In this document: positions 16,661 through 24,861 of the stretch, piece by piece | How the letters are laid out: the number at the start of each line of letters is the position of its first letter | How positions within the stretch are numbered: the stretch's first letter is position 1 | Assembly: GCA_015487815.1 (NCBI GenBank) | Contig: WFPA01000267.1 | Coordinates: forward strand, 1-37,670 | Reading direction: 5' to 3' | Length of the DNA: 37,670 nt | Source of the DNA: Albidovulum sp. | GTDB taxonomy: Bacteria; Pseudomonadota; Alphaproteobacteria; Rhodobacterales; Rhodobacteraceae | Translations under genes and position numbers: made by a program | The notes under the pieces: generated by a model | Told to the model about the DNA's origin: nothing | Database searches by the model: none | Seen by the model: the letters and a program-made list of their open reading frames with translations, nothing else

Positions 16661-17272
16661 GTGGCCATCCATCTCTACAGGGGCGATCTGCCCGACGATC
16701 TCGATCTCGGTCCGGTAGTGGCGGTCGATACCGAGGCGATGGGTCTCGACCCCCATCGCGACCGGCTGTGCCTCGTGCAGCTTTCCGCCGGTGACGGCAG
16801 CGCTCATCTGGTGCAACTGCCGAAGACGCCCGCACCCGCTCCCAATCTCGAGCGGCTGCTGGCCGACGGAAACGTGCTCAAGCTGTTCCATTTCGGCCGG
16901 TTCGACATCGCCGCGCTCTACAACTGGTTCGGCGTGCTCAGCGCACCGGTCTATTGCACCAAGATCGCCTCGCGACTCGCCCGCACCTATACCGACCGCC
17001 ATTCGCTCAAGGCGCTGACGAGCGAGCTTCTGGGCATCGATCTTTCGAAGCAGCAGCAGAGTTCCGACTGGGGCGCCGAGGAGCTTTCGGACGCACAACT
17101 CGCCTATGCCGCCTCCGACGTGCTCCATCTTCATGCCCTGAAGGAAAAGCTCGACGCGATGCTCGCCCGCGAAGGCCGGACCGAACTGGCACAGGCCTGT
17201 TTCGACTTCCTGCCTCACCGCGCCCGGCTCGATATTGCCGGCTGGCCAGAGATCGACATCTTCGCCCATTGA
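16661..17272 (+). CDS. rnd: short ribonuclease D-like 3'-5' exonuclease
   Basis: A 203-residue protein with only the DEDDy exonuclease domain. It lacks the HRDC domains that make classical RNase D about 370 residues, and many alphaproteobacteria carry this short form. Catalytic residues are visible: D23 and E25 in AVDTEAMGL, D82 in HFGRFDIAAL, and Y149 and D153 in YAASDVLHLH. It should trim RNA 3' ends such as tRNA precursors. GTG at 16661 is chosen because GAGGAGGGA lies just upstream; the earlier GTG at 16646 would put this site inside the gene. It follows tRNA-Leu by 44 bases and precedes kdsD by 53. Confidence 0.88.
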   Translation: MAIHLYRGDLPDDLDLGPVVAVDTEAMGLDPHRDRLCLVQLSAGDGSAHLVQLPKTPAPAPNLERLLADGNVLKLFHFGRFDIAALYNWFGVLSAPVYCTKIASRLARTYTDRHSLKALTSELLGIDLSKQQQSSDWGAEELSDAQLAYAASDVLHLHALKEKLDAMLAREGRTELAQACFDFLPHRARLDIAGWPEIDIFAH

Positions 17273-17325
17273 CCATCCGCCGCCCGCACGGGCAGATGGG
17301 CGCATCAAGGCCGAGGATCCTGCCG

Positions 17326-18342
17326 ATGGACGTCACCCGCCCCATCCCGACACCCGCCGACCGTGCCAATTTCCTGCGGATCGGCCAAAGGGTGATCCGC
17401 CGCGAAGCCCGGGCGCTCGAGTTGCTCGAGGCCGGGCTCGATGGCGCCTTTGCCGATGCGGTCGAGACGATTCTCGCCGCCACGGGGCGGGTGATCGTCT
17501 CGGGAATGGGCAAGTCGGGCCATGTCGGCCGCAAGATCGCCGCCACCCTCGCCTCGACCGGCACGCCGGCCCATTTCGTCCACCCGGCCGAGGCCAGCCA
17601 CGGCGACCTCGGCATGATGGCCCGGGGCGATGTGGCGCTGGTGCTGTCGAATTCGGGAGAGACGGCGGAACTCAAGGACCTCATTTCCTACACCCGCCGC
17701 TACGCCATCCCGCTGATCGGGGTGGCGAGCAACCGCCATTCGACCCTCCTGCGCCAGGCCGATGTCGCCCTCGTCCTGCCCAGGGCCCCGGAAGCCTGCG
17801 AGCGCGGCATCGTGCCGACGAGCTCCACCACCATGACCCTCGCCCTGGGCGACGCACTGGCCATCGCCCTGATGGAGCATCGCCGCTTCACACCGGAGCA
17901 TTTCCGCCTGTTCCACCCCGGCGGCAATCTGGGGGCACGGCTCGCCAAGGTCCGCGATCTGATGCACGGAACCGACAAGCTGCCCCTTGCCCATGTCGGC
18001 GCCCCGATGGGCGACGTGCTGCTGAAGATGACCGAAAAGGGTTTCGGCGTGGCCGGCATCGTCGATGATGACGGCCATCTCGTCGGCATCATCACCGACG
18101 GCGATCTGCGGCGCAACATGAAGGGCCTGCTCGACCATGTCGCCGGCGAGGTCATGACCCCGAACCCGCGCACCATCTCCCCCGACGAGCTGGCCGAAAG
18201 CGCACTCAACCTGATGAACAGCTGCAAGATCACCACGCTTTTCGCCGTCGAGCGCGAAGAGGGAGAGAGCGGAAACGGATCGGCACTCCGGCCCGTGGGC
18301 ATCCTCCATGTCCACGATTTGCTGCGCGCCGGCGTCGGCTGA
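17326..18342 (+). CDS. kdsD: D-arabinose 5-phosphate isomerase (KpsF/GutQ family)
   Basis: A 338-residue enzyme that interconverts ribulose 5-phosphate and arabinose 5-phosphate, the first step to Kdo for LPS. It has an N-terminal SIS domain (about 40-180) with GMGKSGHVG (60-68), SNSGETAEL and the conserved LFHPGGNLGARL, followed by two CBS domains (GFGVAGIVDDDGHLVGIITDGDLRR, then a second repeat from VMTPNPRTI). Position directly before lptC-lptA-lptB supports the Kdo role over GutQ. ATG at 17326 is chosen over the in-frame ATG at 17296 because GAGGATCC precedes it. The stop is one base before the lptC start. Confidence 0.95.
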   Translation: MDVTRPIPTPADRANFLRIGQRVIRREARALELLEAGLDGAFADAVETILAATGRVIVSGMGKSGHVGRKIAATLASTGTPAHFVHPAEASHGDLGMMARGDVALVLSNSGETAELKDLISYTRRYAIPLIGVASNRHSTLLRQADVALVLPRAPEACERGIVPTSSTTMTLALGDALAIALMEHRRFTPEHFRLFHPGGNLGARLAKVRDLMHGTDKLPLAHVGAPMGDVLLKMTEKGFGVAGIVDDDGHLVGIITDGDLRRNMKGLLDHVAGEVMTPNPRTISPDELAESALNLMNSCKITTLFAVEREEGESGNGSALRPVGILHVHDLLRAGVG

Positions 18343-18343
18343 G

Positions 18344-18967
18344 ATGGCGGCGGGCGGCGGCAGGGCAAGGCGCTGGGTCAAGGTGGCGGTGCCGCTTCTG
18401 GGCCTCGTCATCATCGCCTCGGTCTTCCTCATTGCCCGGCCCCGTCCGCCGATCGAGCACGAGGTGGCCGAACCCCTCTCGGGCAGCTCGGTGTTGCAAC
18501 CCCGCTTCGTCGGCCGGATCGACGAGAGAACGCGCCTCGAGGTGACGGCACGGGAAATCGTCGAGAAGGGCGGACCCGGCTCTCTCGCCCTCGATACGCC
18601 GCGTCTCGTCATCCGTTCCGACCCGCACCCGGATGCGCCACTTTCAATCGAAAGCCGCGAAGGTGTGCTCGAAACCCGCCCCATGCGCGGCAGCTTCACC
18701 GGCCGGGTCCGCCTCGAGACGCCGGATCTCGTTGTCGAGGCCCCGCAGCTGACCTTCGCGCTTGTCGGGACGGGCCGACGCACCATCCGCCTTGATGCGG
18801 AAGGCGGCGTGACGGCCCGCAGCAGCGCTGGCCGCATCGTCGCAGAGAGTGCCGAGGTCGTTCACGACCCCGATCACCCCGAACGCACGCGCGCGCTGTT
18901 CAACCGCAATGTGCGGCTGCTATACAATCCCGGAAAAGCCGATCCGTCCGAAGCGGCGTCCGAGTAG
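18344..18967 (+). CDS. lptC: LPS export ABC transporter periplasmic protein LptC
   Basis: A 207-residue bitopic protein with a short basic N-terminus, one transmembrane helix (about 11-31, VKVAVPLLGLVIIASVFLIA) and a periplasmic beta-jellyroll-type domain. It accepts LPS from LptB2FG and passes it to LptA. Sequence conservation in LptC is low, so the call rests on topology, size and its place between kdsD and lptA. ATG at 18344 begins one base after the kdsD stop (TGAGATG). An in-frame ATG at 18308 inside kdsD is less likely. Confidence 0.87.
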   Translation: MAAGGGRARRWVKVAVPLLGLVIIASVFLIARPRPPIEHEVAEPLSGSSVLQPRFVGRIDERTRLEVTAREIVEKGGPGSLALDTPRLVIRSDPHPDAPLSIESREGVLETRPMRGSFTGRVRLETPDLVVEAPQLTFALVGTGRRTIRLDAEGGVTARSSAGRIVAESAEVVHDPDHPERTRALFNRNVRLLYNPGKADPSEAASE

Positions 18968-18978
18968 AGGATCCTGTC

Positions 18979-19512
18979 ATGTTGCGCGCCCGTGCCCTTG
19001 CCTGTCTCGTCTCCGCCAGCCTCGCCCTGGCCGCCCCGCTCCCGGCTCAGGAAACGGCCGTCGAGATTCCGAAAGGAGGCATCAGCGCCGATGCCCCCCT
19101 CGAGATCAACGGTGACCGGCTGAAGGTCGAAAAGGGCGGCGAGATTGCCGTCTTCGAAGGCAACGTCTCCCTCATCCAGGGCGACATCGAGCTTCGCGCC
19201 GCCCGCATGACAGCCCGTTTCGCCAGGGACGGGAAGGGCGGGCAGCGCATTACCGAGGCACAGGCCGAAGGGCACGTCGTTCTCGAGCGGCCCGGTCTCG
19301 AGGTGCGGGCCGACCGGGCGCGCTATGATGTGGAGGCGAACGAGGCCCGCTTCAGCGGCAACGTTTCCCTCGTCCAGGGGCCGATCACGATGCAGGGGCA
19401 GGATCTGACTCTCGATCTCGCTTCGGGCAGGGCGGTGTTCGCGGGCCGTGTCCGCACGGTCATCAAGGGCGTCGGCGGCCCCTCCGCCGCGCAGGCGGAG
19501 CCCGCGCAATGA
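18979..19512 (+). CDS. lptA: LPS transport periplasmic protein LptA
   Basis: A 177-residue secreted protein with a signal peptide (MLRARALACLVSASLALAAPLPAQ, cleavage near residue 24). It contains the OstA/LptA beta-jellyroll repeats: PLEINGDRLKVEKGGEIAVFEGNV, then RADRARYDVEANEARFSGNV. It forms the periplasmic bridge that carries LPS from LptC to the outer-membrane LptDE. AGAGGATCC precedes the start. Its stop overlaps the lptB start as ATGA, indicating coupled translation. Confidence 0.93.
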   Translation: MLRARALACLVSASLALAAPLPAQETAVEIPKGGISADAPLEINGDRLKVEKGGEIAVFEGNVSLIQGDIELRAARMTARFARDGKGGQRITEAQAEGHVVLERPGLEVRADRARYDVEANEARFSGNVSLVQGPITMQGQDLTLDLASGRAVFAGRVRTVIKGVGGPSAAQAEPAQ

Positions 19513-20246
19513 GCGATGGCGCCATCGGCCTCGAGGCGGTCGGGCTCGGCAAGAGCTATCGCGGCCGGCGCATCATCCGCGACGTCTCGCTCCGGCTGCT
19601 CCCGGGCGAAGTCGTCGCGCTGCTCGGCCCGAACGGCGCCGGCAAGACCACGAGCTTCTATGCCATCGCCGGGCTGATCTACCCCGAAGAAGGCTGCGTG
19701 CGTGTCGACGGGAAGGACGTCACCCGCGAGCCGCTCTACCGCCGCGCCCGCCTCGGCATCGGCTACCTGCCCCAGGAAGCATCCGTGTTCCGCGGTCTCT
19801 CGGTCGAAGACAACATTCTCGCCGTGCTCGAGCTGCATGAGCCCGACCGCACGCGCCGCCTCGCGCGGCTCGAGGAGCTTCTGGGGGATTTCTCGCTTGA
19901 TCACCTGCGCCGCGCCCCCGCCCTGTCGCTCTCGGGCGGTGAACGGCGGCGCACCGAGATCGCCCGCTGCCTTGCCGCGGATCCGCGCTATCTTCTTCTC
20001 GACGAACCGTTCGCGGGCGTCGATCCGATCGCCGTCGGCGAGATCCGTCAGCTGGTCCAGGGGCTGGCTGCGCGCGGGATCGGCATTCTCGTCACCGATC
20101 ACAACGTCCGCGAAACCCTGTCCCTCGTCGATCGGGCCTACATCCTCCATGACGGCCGGGTGCTGATGAGCGGCACGCCCGAAGACGTCATCGCCCATGA
20201 CATGGTGCGCGAGGTCTATCTCGGCAGCAGTTTCGACCTATCCTGA
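19509..20246 (+). CDS. lptB: LPS export ABC transporter ATP-binding protein LptB
   Basis: A 245-residue cytoplasmic ATPase that powers LPS extraction with LptF and LptG. Walker A is GPNGAGKTT (40-48), the Q-loop lies in YLPQEASVFRGLSVEDNI (the LptB-type sequence), the signature is LSGGERRR, Walker B is YLLLDEPFAGVDP, and the H-switch is in TDHNVRETL. It overlaps lptA by four bases. In many proteobacteria rpoN follows directly; here a 283-base non-coding stretch and hpf follow instead. Confidence 0.97.
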   Translation: MSDGAIGLEAVGLGKSYRGRRIIRDVSLRLLPGEVVALLGPNGAGKTTSFYAIAGLIYPEEGCVRVDGKDVTREPLYRRARLGIGYLPQEASVFRGLSVEDNILAVLELHEPDRTRRLARLEELLGDFSLDHLRRAPALSLSGGERRRTEIARCLAADPRYLLLDEPFAGVDPIAVGEIRQLVQGLAARGIGILVTDHNVRETLSLVDRAYILHDGRVLMSGTPEDVIAHDMVREVYLGSSFDLS

Positions 20247-20304
20247 TTTTCGATGATTTTCCGAAAGATGCCGGGCAGAACCTCGCCGGGGCGGGCCGAG
20301 AGTA

Positions 20305-20334
20305 TTGACAGCCTGTCCCCCGATGGCGCCAAAT
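20305..20334 (+). promoter_or_regulatory. candidate promoter upstream of hpf
   Basis: TTGACA (20305-20310) with CCAAAT 18 bases downstream (20329-20334). The -35 is perfect and lies within a small dyad (gacagcctgtc); the -10 is poor. An AT-rich island nearer the gene (about 20452-20483) could hold a second start. The stretch 20247-20529 has no gene. Confidence 0.3.
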
Positions 20335-20529
20335 GAGGATGATGGAGCAGGATTCCCACAGCCGCCGCGCGGCATACCCAAGCCGGACCGCGCAATTGCC
20401 GGTCAGGATCACGGCCTTCCCGGATTCTGGAAGGGAAGAACGGGGCAGGGAAAGTTTTTCAACAAATTTCAAAGAATTAATAGCGTGTGGCGCTCCTGCC
20501 GCGCGCGCAGTCAGCAGGAGGTGCAGACC

Positions 20530-21117
20530 ATGAACTTCAAGGTCAGCGGCAAGCAGATCGACATCGGCGAAGCCCTGCGCGAGCACGTCACCGACGAGAT
20601 GACCGCCACCATCGAGAAATATGCCCAGCGACCGACAGACATCACCGTGGTCTTCTCCAAGGATGCCTACAACTACACCTGCGAAGCCATCGTCAACCTG
20701 CCGACGGGGCTGACGGCCCAGGCCAAGGCCGCCGCCACCGACATCTATGCCGCTTTCGACCTCTGCCTCGAGAAGATGGACAAGCAGCTCCGCCGGCACA
20801 AGCGCAGGTTGCGCGACCATCAGAAAAAGCGCGCGAATCCCATTGAAACCCTGCCGGCGCAGGCGTATATCCTCGCCGCGAACGAAGACGAGGAAGAGGA
20901 AGGGGCGGAAGCCGGCGCGGACCCCGTCATCATTGCCGAGATGGAAACCCGCATCCCCTCGCTGTCTGTCAGCGAAGCGGTGATGCAGATGGAGCTGGCC
21001 GGCAGCCCGGTGCTCGTTTTCCGCAACGAACGGGACAATGGCATCAATGTCGTCTATCGCCGCGATGACGGGAATATCGGCTGGATCGACCCGCAGCTGA
21101 GCCCTTCCGCGCGCTGA
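20530..21117 (+). CDS. hpf: ribosome hibernation promoting factor, long form
   Basis: A 195-residue long-form HPF. The N-terminal S30AE domain (about 1-105, from MNFKVSGKQIDIGEALREHV to QLRRHKRRLRDHQKKR) binds the 30S decoding region. An acidic linker (NEDEEEEGAEAGAD) joins it to the C-terminal dimerisation domain (about 135-190, ETRIPSLSVSEAVMQMELAGSPVLVFRN to IGWIDP), which pairs two 70S ribosomes into 100S particles in stationary phase. GGAGG eight bases before the ATG fixes the start. The GUG/AUG-type upstream extension is not conserved. ptsN follows after 22 bases. Confidence 0.96.
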   Translation: MNFKVSGKQIDIGEALREHVTDEMTATIEKYAQRPTDITVVFSKDAYNYTCEAIVNLPTGLTAQAKAAATDIYAAFDLCLEKMDKQLRRHKRRLRDHQKKRANPIETLPAQAYILAANEDEEEEGAEAGADPVIIAEMETRIPSLSVSEAVMQMELAGSPVLVFRNERDNGINVVYRRDDGNIGWIDPQLSPSAR

Positions 21118-21139
21118 GACACCCAGGACCGAGGGTCAG

Positions 21140-21610
21140 ATGAAACTAGCGGACATCCTGCAGCCCGAGGCCGTTCAGAGCCTGAGCGGCATCGGCAGCA
21201 AGAAGCGCCTGTTGCGCACGATCGCGGAAGCGGCGGAAAGGCTCCATGGCCTCGATGCCGACCGCGTCTTCAGTGCCCTTCTCGAGCGCGAGGCCCTCGG
21301 CCCGACCGGTGTCGGCCGCGGAATCGCCCTGCCCCATGCCCATGTCGAGGGGCTCGACAAGGTGGTTGGCGGCTTCATGCGCCTCGACACGGCCGTGAAC
21401 TACGATTCGATCGACCACCAGCCGGTCGATCTCGTCTTCTATCTCCTGGCCCCGCCCGATACCGGCGTCGAGCACCTCAAGGCGCTGGCGCTCGTCTCGC
21501 GGACGCTGCGCGACGAGAACCTCGTCGCCAAGCTCCGGCGCAATGATTCGCCTGCCGCCCTCTACGGCATGCTGACCGACCCGATGCTGGGGCGCACCGA
21601 GGCCGCCTGA
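21140..21610 (+). CDS. ptsN: PTS IIA-like nitrogen regulatory protein PtsN (EIIA-Ntr)
   Basis: A 156-residue EIIA-Ntr. It carries phosphate from the PTS-Ntr relay (EI-Ntr, NPr) on H66 in GIALPHAHVEGL and regulates other proteins, such as potassium transport, rather than importing sugar. The domain is complete: LSGIGSKKRLLRTIAEAA, then ALGPTGVGRGIALPHA, then DLVFYLLAPPDTGVEHLKALALVSR. The hpf-ptsN pairing is widespread in proteobacteria. It converges on the sulfotransferase gene with a 91-base gap that has no strong terminator. Confidence 0.96.
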   Translation: MKLADILQPEAVQSLSGIGSKKRLLRTIAEAAERLHGLDADRVFSALLEREALGPTGVGRGIALPHAHVEGLDKVVGGFMRLDTAVNYDSIDHQPVDLVFYLLAPPDTGVEHLKALALVSRTLRDENLVAKLRRNDSPAALYGMLTDPMLGRTEAA

Positions 21611-21701
21611 TCCGGGCAGCCGGCGAGGAGAAGGCGTCCGCCGCCGAAATGCCGGACGGGCAGGGCGCGCTTCGCCCGGGGCCGGCGTCATGTTCACTCG
21701 C

Positions 21702-23141
21702 TCATTTCCTGCGTGGCCGCCAGGGGCCGAAGCCGAAGGCGAGGCAGTCGCGCCGGTAGATCTGCCGTGCGAGACGGTCGAGCCCGGGCGTCACGACATC
21801 CGCAAGCGGCCAGGGCAGGCCGAGCGGCTCGGGCAGCATCGGCCTCAGCCCCTTCCCGCTCTCCATCCCGGCGATGCGGGGCAGCTCCTCGGCGGCCTCC
21901 TCCTCGCGGAAGATCCGATGCGGCATGTGAAAGCGTGCCATGCCCTCGAGAAGGGCGGCCTGGCTCGCCCAGGCGGCATCGATTCGGACCGAGGTCTGAC
22001 CGGCCAGATTGGCCTTGAGGAAGACGAGGAATCGCTCGAGAACCTGCCGAAACTCTTCGGCCGAATCCGGCGCCCGCCCTTCGGGCAGCGGCACGGCATA
22101 GGCCGCCCGCAGACGTTGGCGGATGTCGGCGAAGTCGTGGTTGCCGACGCCGAGGACGTAATCCCACAACACATGGCAGACCCGCTCGATCGGATGGCGC
22201 ACCACCGCGAAGGAGGTGAAGCGGCCGATGCGACGCATCAGCTGGCGCATCTCCTTCTGCGAGAGGCCTTCGGCAACATCGTCGCCGCCGGCGCCGGCTT
22301 CGACAGCCTGAAGCCAGGCACGCACGGCTCCTTCCGGCCCACCCTTGAGGGGGAGGAACAGAAGCCCCGCCTGCGGTGCCGCCACGAGACGGCGCACATT
22401 CGGTCCGCGCTCGGGCTCGACAGCCGGCAGGGCGGCGATCGAGAACGGGTCGAGCCGCACCAGCGCCGCGTGCAGCTCCTCGGGATTGACCAGCTTTTCC
22501 TCGATCCCGCCCGGATTCTGCCGCTTGAGCGTGCGGTCGAGGCGTTCGAGCCGGTACGCCGAACCGAGCCAGCGGCCGAGCCCGTTCATCACCTCGAGGC
22601 GCCCGAGATCGTCATAGCCGACATGAAAGCCCGCCTGCCCGCTCGTCTGAAGTCCTTCGCGGATGCGGCGCTGGAAGGCTGCCACCCGCTCGAGATGGGC
22701 AACGAATTCCGCCTCCTCGAAGCGCACCCTGGCCGCCTTGCGGTTCTTCGCGTCGGTCAGCCGCCACTGGCCGGTTTCACGGGCGATGAGGAGCGAAATG
22801 TAACTGTCGAGCGGGTTGCGGGTGAGGATGACCTTGGCGCAGCTCTCGTCGGCCAGACAGTGCGAAAGCACGCGTTCGTCATGATCGGGGAAAAGGCGGA
22901 AACCGGTGATGGCTCCGGGTGAGGCCGCCTTCATCGCCTCGATCATCCCAATCGGATCGCGTTCGCGCGCTGCCTTGTCATAACCGAGGAATTCATGGCG
23001 GTTGTGGTGGCCGACGAAGCTCGGATTGAAGAGCTCGCCATGACATTCGATGTCGGGAAAGGCGTTGAGATTGGCCTCGAGAAAGTTCGAGCCGGTCCGC
23101 ATGTCCGCGAGCACGACGAAATATGTGAAGCGGCCGGCCAT
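21702..23141 (-). CDS. two-domain sulfotransferase (Stf0/NodH-like N-terminus, sulfotransferase family 2-like C-terminus)
   Basis: A 479-residue protein. The N-terminal half has a PAPS-binding 5' loop, MRTGSNFLEANL (14-25), and the 3'-phosphate motif ILTRNPLDSYIS (105-116), as in Stf0 and NodH. The C-terminal half (about 245-479) starts with a strand-loop-helix, AGLLFLPLKGGPEGAVRAWL, where a 5' PAPS loop would be expected, and continues with FAVVRHPIERVCHVLWDYV, matching the 3'-phosphate region of sulfotransferase family 2. The loop lacks the usual HIPKTGG-like sequence, so the second domain may be inactive or changed in specificity. The acceptor is probably a surface sugar, judged from the neighbouring glycosyltransferases. 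It is the last gene of the six-gene unit, one base after the preceding stop. Confidence 0.85.
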   Translation of the reverse strand: MAGRFTYFVVLADMRTGSNFLEANLNAFPDIECHGELFNPSFVGHHNRHEFLGYDKAARERDPIGMIEAMKAASPGAITGFRLFPDHDERVLSHCLADESCAKVILTRNPLDSYISLLIARETGQWRLTDAKNRKAARVRFEEAEFVAHLERVAAFQRRIREGLQTSGQAGFHVGYDDLGRLEVMNGLGRWLGSAYRLERLDRTLKRQNPGGIEEKLVNPEELHAALVRLDPFSIAALPAVEPERGPNVRRLVAAPQAGLLFLPLKGGPEGAVRAWLQAVEAGAGGDDVAEGLSQKEMRQLMRRIGRFTSFAVVRHPIERVCHVLWDYVLGVGNHDFADIRQRLRAAYAVPLPEGRAPDSAEEFRQVLERFLVFLKANLAGQTSVRIDAAWASQAALLEGMARFHMPHRIFREEEAAEELPRIAGMESGKGLRPMLPEPLGLPWPLADVVTPGLDRLARQIYRRDCLAFGFGPWRPRRK

Positions 23142-23142
23142 G

Positions 23143-24861
23143 TCAGCGCACCATCCGCGGCCTGACCGGCTGCGCCTTGCGCGGCCGCGGCAGATCGTCC
23201 GGCGGGAAATGGCCCGCGAGATGGGGGTTCATGCCGCTGTTGCGCAGCTTCTGCAGAAAGCGGCCGAACCCGTCGAGCGGCTTCATCACCGGTGCCTGCA
23301 TCAGTCTGCGGGCGGCGATCGGGCTCAGATGATCGAGCACGTCCTGCAGAAAGGGCAACGGATCTTCGACGAACTCGGCCAGCGTCACGATCCGTGCCCT
23401 TGCTCTTGCCCCTTCGCGCGCAAGGAGCTCCAGATGGGCCTGCTCCGCCTTCTGATAGCGCGCCGCGATGCGTTTCACCCGCTCGAAATCGAGATCGGCA
23501 TGGAAGAGCGGCACGAGCCAGGCACCGCTGATGACCCAGAGGTGGGCATTGGGATCGTCCGAGAGAAAGGCGCTGATCGCCTGATTGTCCGCCGGGCCGA
23601 ACATGAAGCATTGCGGCTCCCCGCGCGTGTTCCAGACCAGATTCCGCAAGAAGGCAACCGGGTTGTAGTCCCTGAGGCGGCGACTGTCGGTCAGACAGCC
23701 GTCGAAGACCGGCTCGCCACCGGCGAACTCGACCCGCGAGCGATGGAACAGATGGCCGTGGATGCGCGAGCCGACGCGTTTGCCGAGCCAGACGGGAAAG
23801 TCCTCGAAAAGATCGGAGAAGCCTTCGAGCACGGTGTAGGGGGCCGCTGTCGGCGACGGGTCGTGGAACCAGGGCGAGGGGAAACGCCCCTGATTGACGA
23901 GGCCGGGCCGGCCGCGTGTGCGCCGCTCGTTGGCCCGCTCGAACATCCTCTCGAGGCGCCGCCGGTTGACCGGTGCCATGCCGAGGGAAGGGGGCGCCGG
24001 CGACAGGAAGGTGTCGTAGAGCCGCTTCGCCCCGGGCCAGATCTTGCGGGCAACGAAATGCTCGGCCTGCTGCAACACCGGAAGATGATCGTCGTAGAAT
24101 ATGTAAGGCTTGCCGAACATGTCGAACTTCGCAAGCGTGAGCGAACGGCTCTCGATCGCATCCGAATGCTTGCGCGCCAGGGTCTGGAAATAGGATTCGT
24201 CCGGAATCCAGACCCGGCGGAAATAGCGTTCGTATTCCTCGCGGCGCGGATCCTCGAGGATTGCGCTCAGGGTGTTGCGCGTCAGGCACCACCACTGGGA
24301 GCCCAGATGCGGGTCGAGCCCTTCGGGAATGCGCCGCTGGTAGCCGATCCGTCTTTGCAGATCGACATAGAAATCGAACAGTCGTCGTTGTCGCCGCCAA
24401 GAGAACGGAAAGCGGAGGGTGAAACGCTCGATGTTGAGACCGCCCACGGTCCAGACCACTTCCTCGGTGGTGACCGATTCGATGAAGTCGCACCCCGGAT
24501 GACGCGCAAGGTAGGCGTTGAGACGCGCAAGCGGCTTGAGCGGCAGGCAGGCGCCGCTCGCGAGATAGACATGGGTCACCTCGGGGAAGCGCTCGAGCAG
24601 GAGGTCGGCGGCTTCCTGCGTCGCCTCCACGAGCCCGAACATGCCCCATTCACAGCGGAAGCGCCGCTCGGGAAAGACCACGTTGTCAAGATCGGCAAGG
24701 GCGCGGACGAAGGCGTCATGCGCCTCGGAGGGCACCTTCCTGTCGATATGGATCGCGACCGGCGCACCGGCCTCGGCCCAGTGCCGGGCGACGGCGGCGG
24801 CCCGGTCGAGATGGTCATGGGCCAGCATCACGAAACCGACATGTGCCCCTTGTGCCGTCAT
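23143..24861 (-). CDS. GT14-like beta-1,6-N-acetylglucosaminyltransferase with DUF5928-type C-terminal domain
   Basis: A 572-residue protein. The N-terminal part (about 1-260) resembles core-2/I-branching enzymes: VGFVMLAHDHLDRAAAVARHW, VAIHIDRKVP, RFRCEWGMFGLVEAT, VYLASGACLPLKP, GSQWWCLTR, and WIPDESYFQTLA. The C-terminal half (about 290-550) matches what is annotated as DUF5928 in Rhodobacterales, by recollection rather than a search: GRFPSPWFHDPSPTAAPYTVLEGF, FGPADNQAISAFLSDD, and LVPLFHADLDFERVKRIA. The donor is likely a UDP-sugar; the acceptor is unknown. Despite the eukaryotic family name there is no signal or membrane segment, so it should be cytoplasmic. ATG at 24861 overlaps the preceding gene's stop (ATGA); the frame stays open above it. 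The stop is one base before the sulfotransferase ATG. Confidence 0.82.
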   Translation of the reverse strand: MTAQGAHVGFVMLAHDHLDRAAAVARHWAEAGAPVAIHIDRKVPSEAHDAFVRALADLDNVVFPERRFRCEWGMFGLVEATQEAADLLLERFPEVTHVYLASGACLPLKPLARLNAYLARHPGCDFIESVTTEEVVWTVGGLNIERFTLRFPFSWRRQRRLFDFYVDLQRRIGYQRRIPEGLDPHLGSQWWCLTRNTLSAILEDPRREEYERYFRRVWIPDESYFQTLARKHSDAIESRSLTLAKFDMFGKPYIFYDDHLPVLQQAEHFVARKIWPGAKRLYDTFLSPAPPSLGMAPVNRRRLERMFERANERRTRGRPGLVNQGRFPSPWFHDPSPTAAPYTVLEGFSDLFEDFPVWLGKRVGSRIHGHLFHRSRVEFAGGEPVFDGCLTDSRRLRDYNPVAFLRNLVWNTRGEPQCFMFGPADNQAISAFLSDDPNAHLWVISGAWLVPLFHADLDFERVKRIAARYQKAEQAHLELLAREGARARARIVTLAEFVEDPLPFLQDVLDHLSPIAARRLMQAPVMKPLDGFGRFLQKLRNSGMNPHLAGHFPPDDLPRPRKAQPVRPRMVR

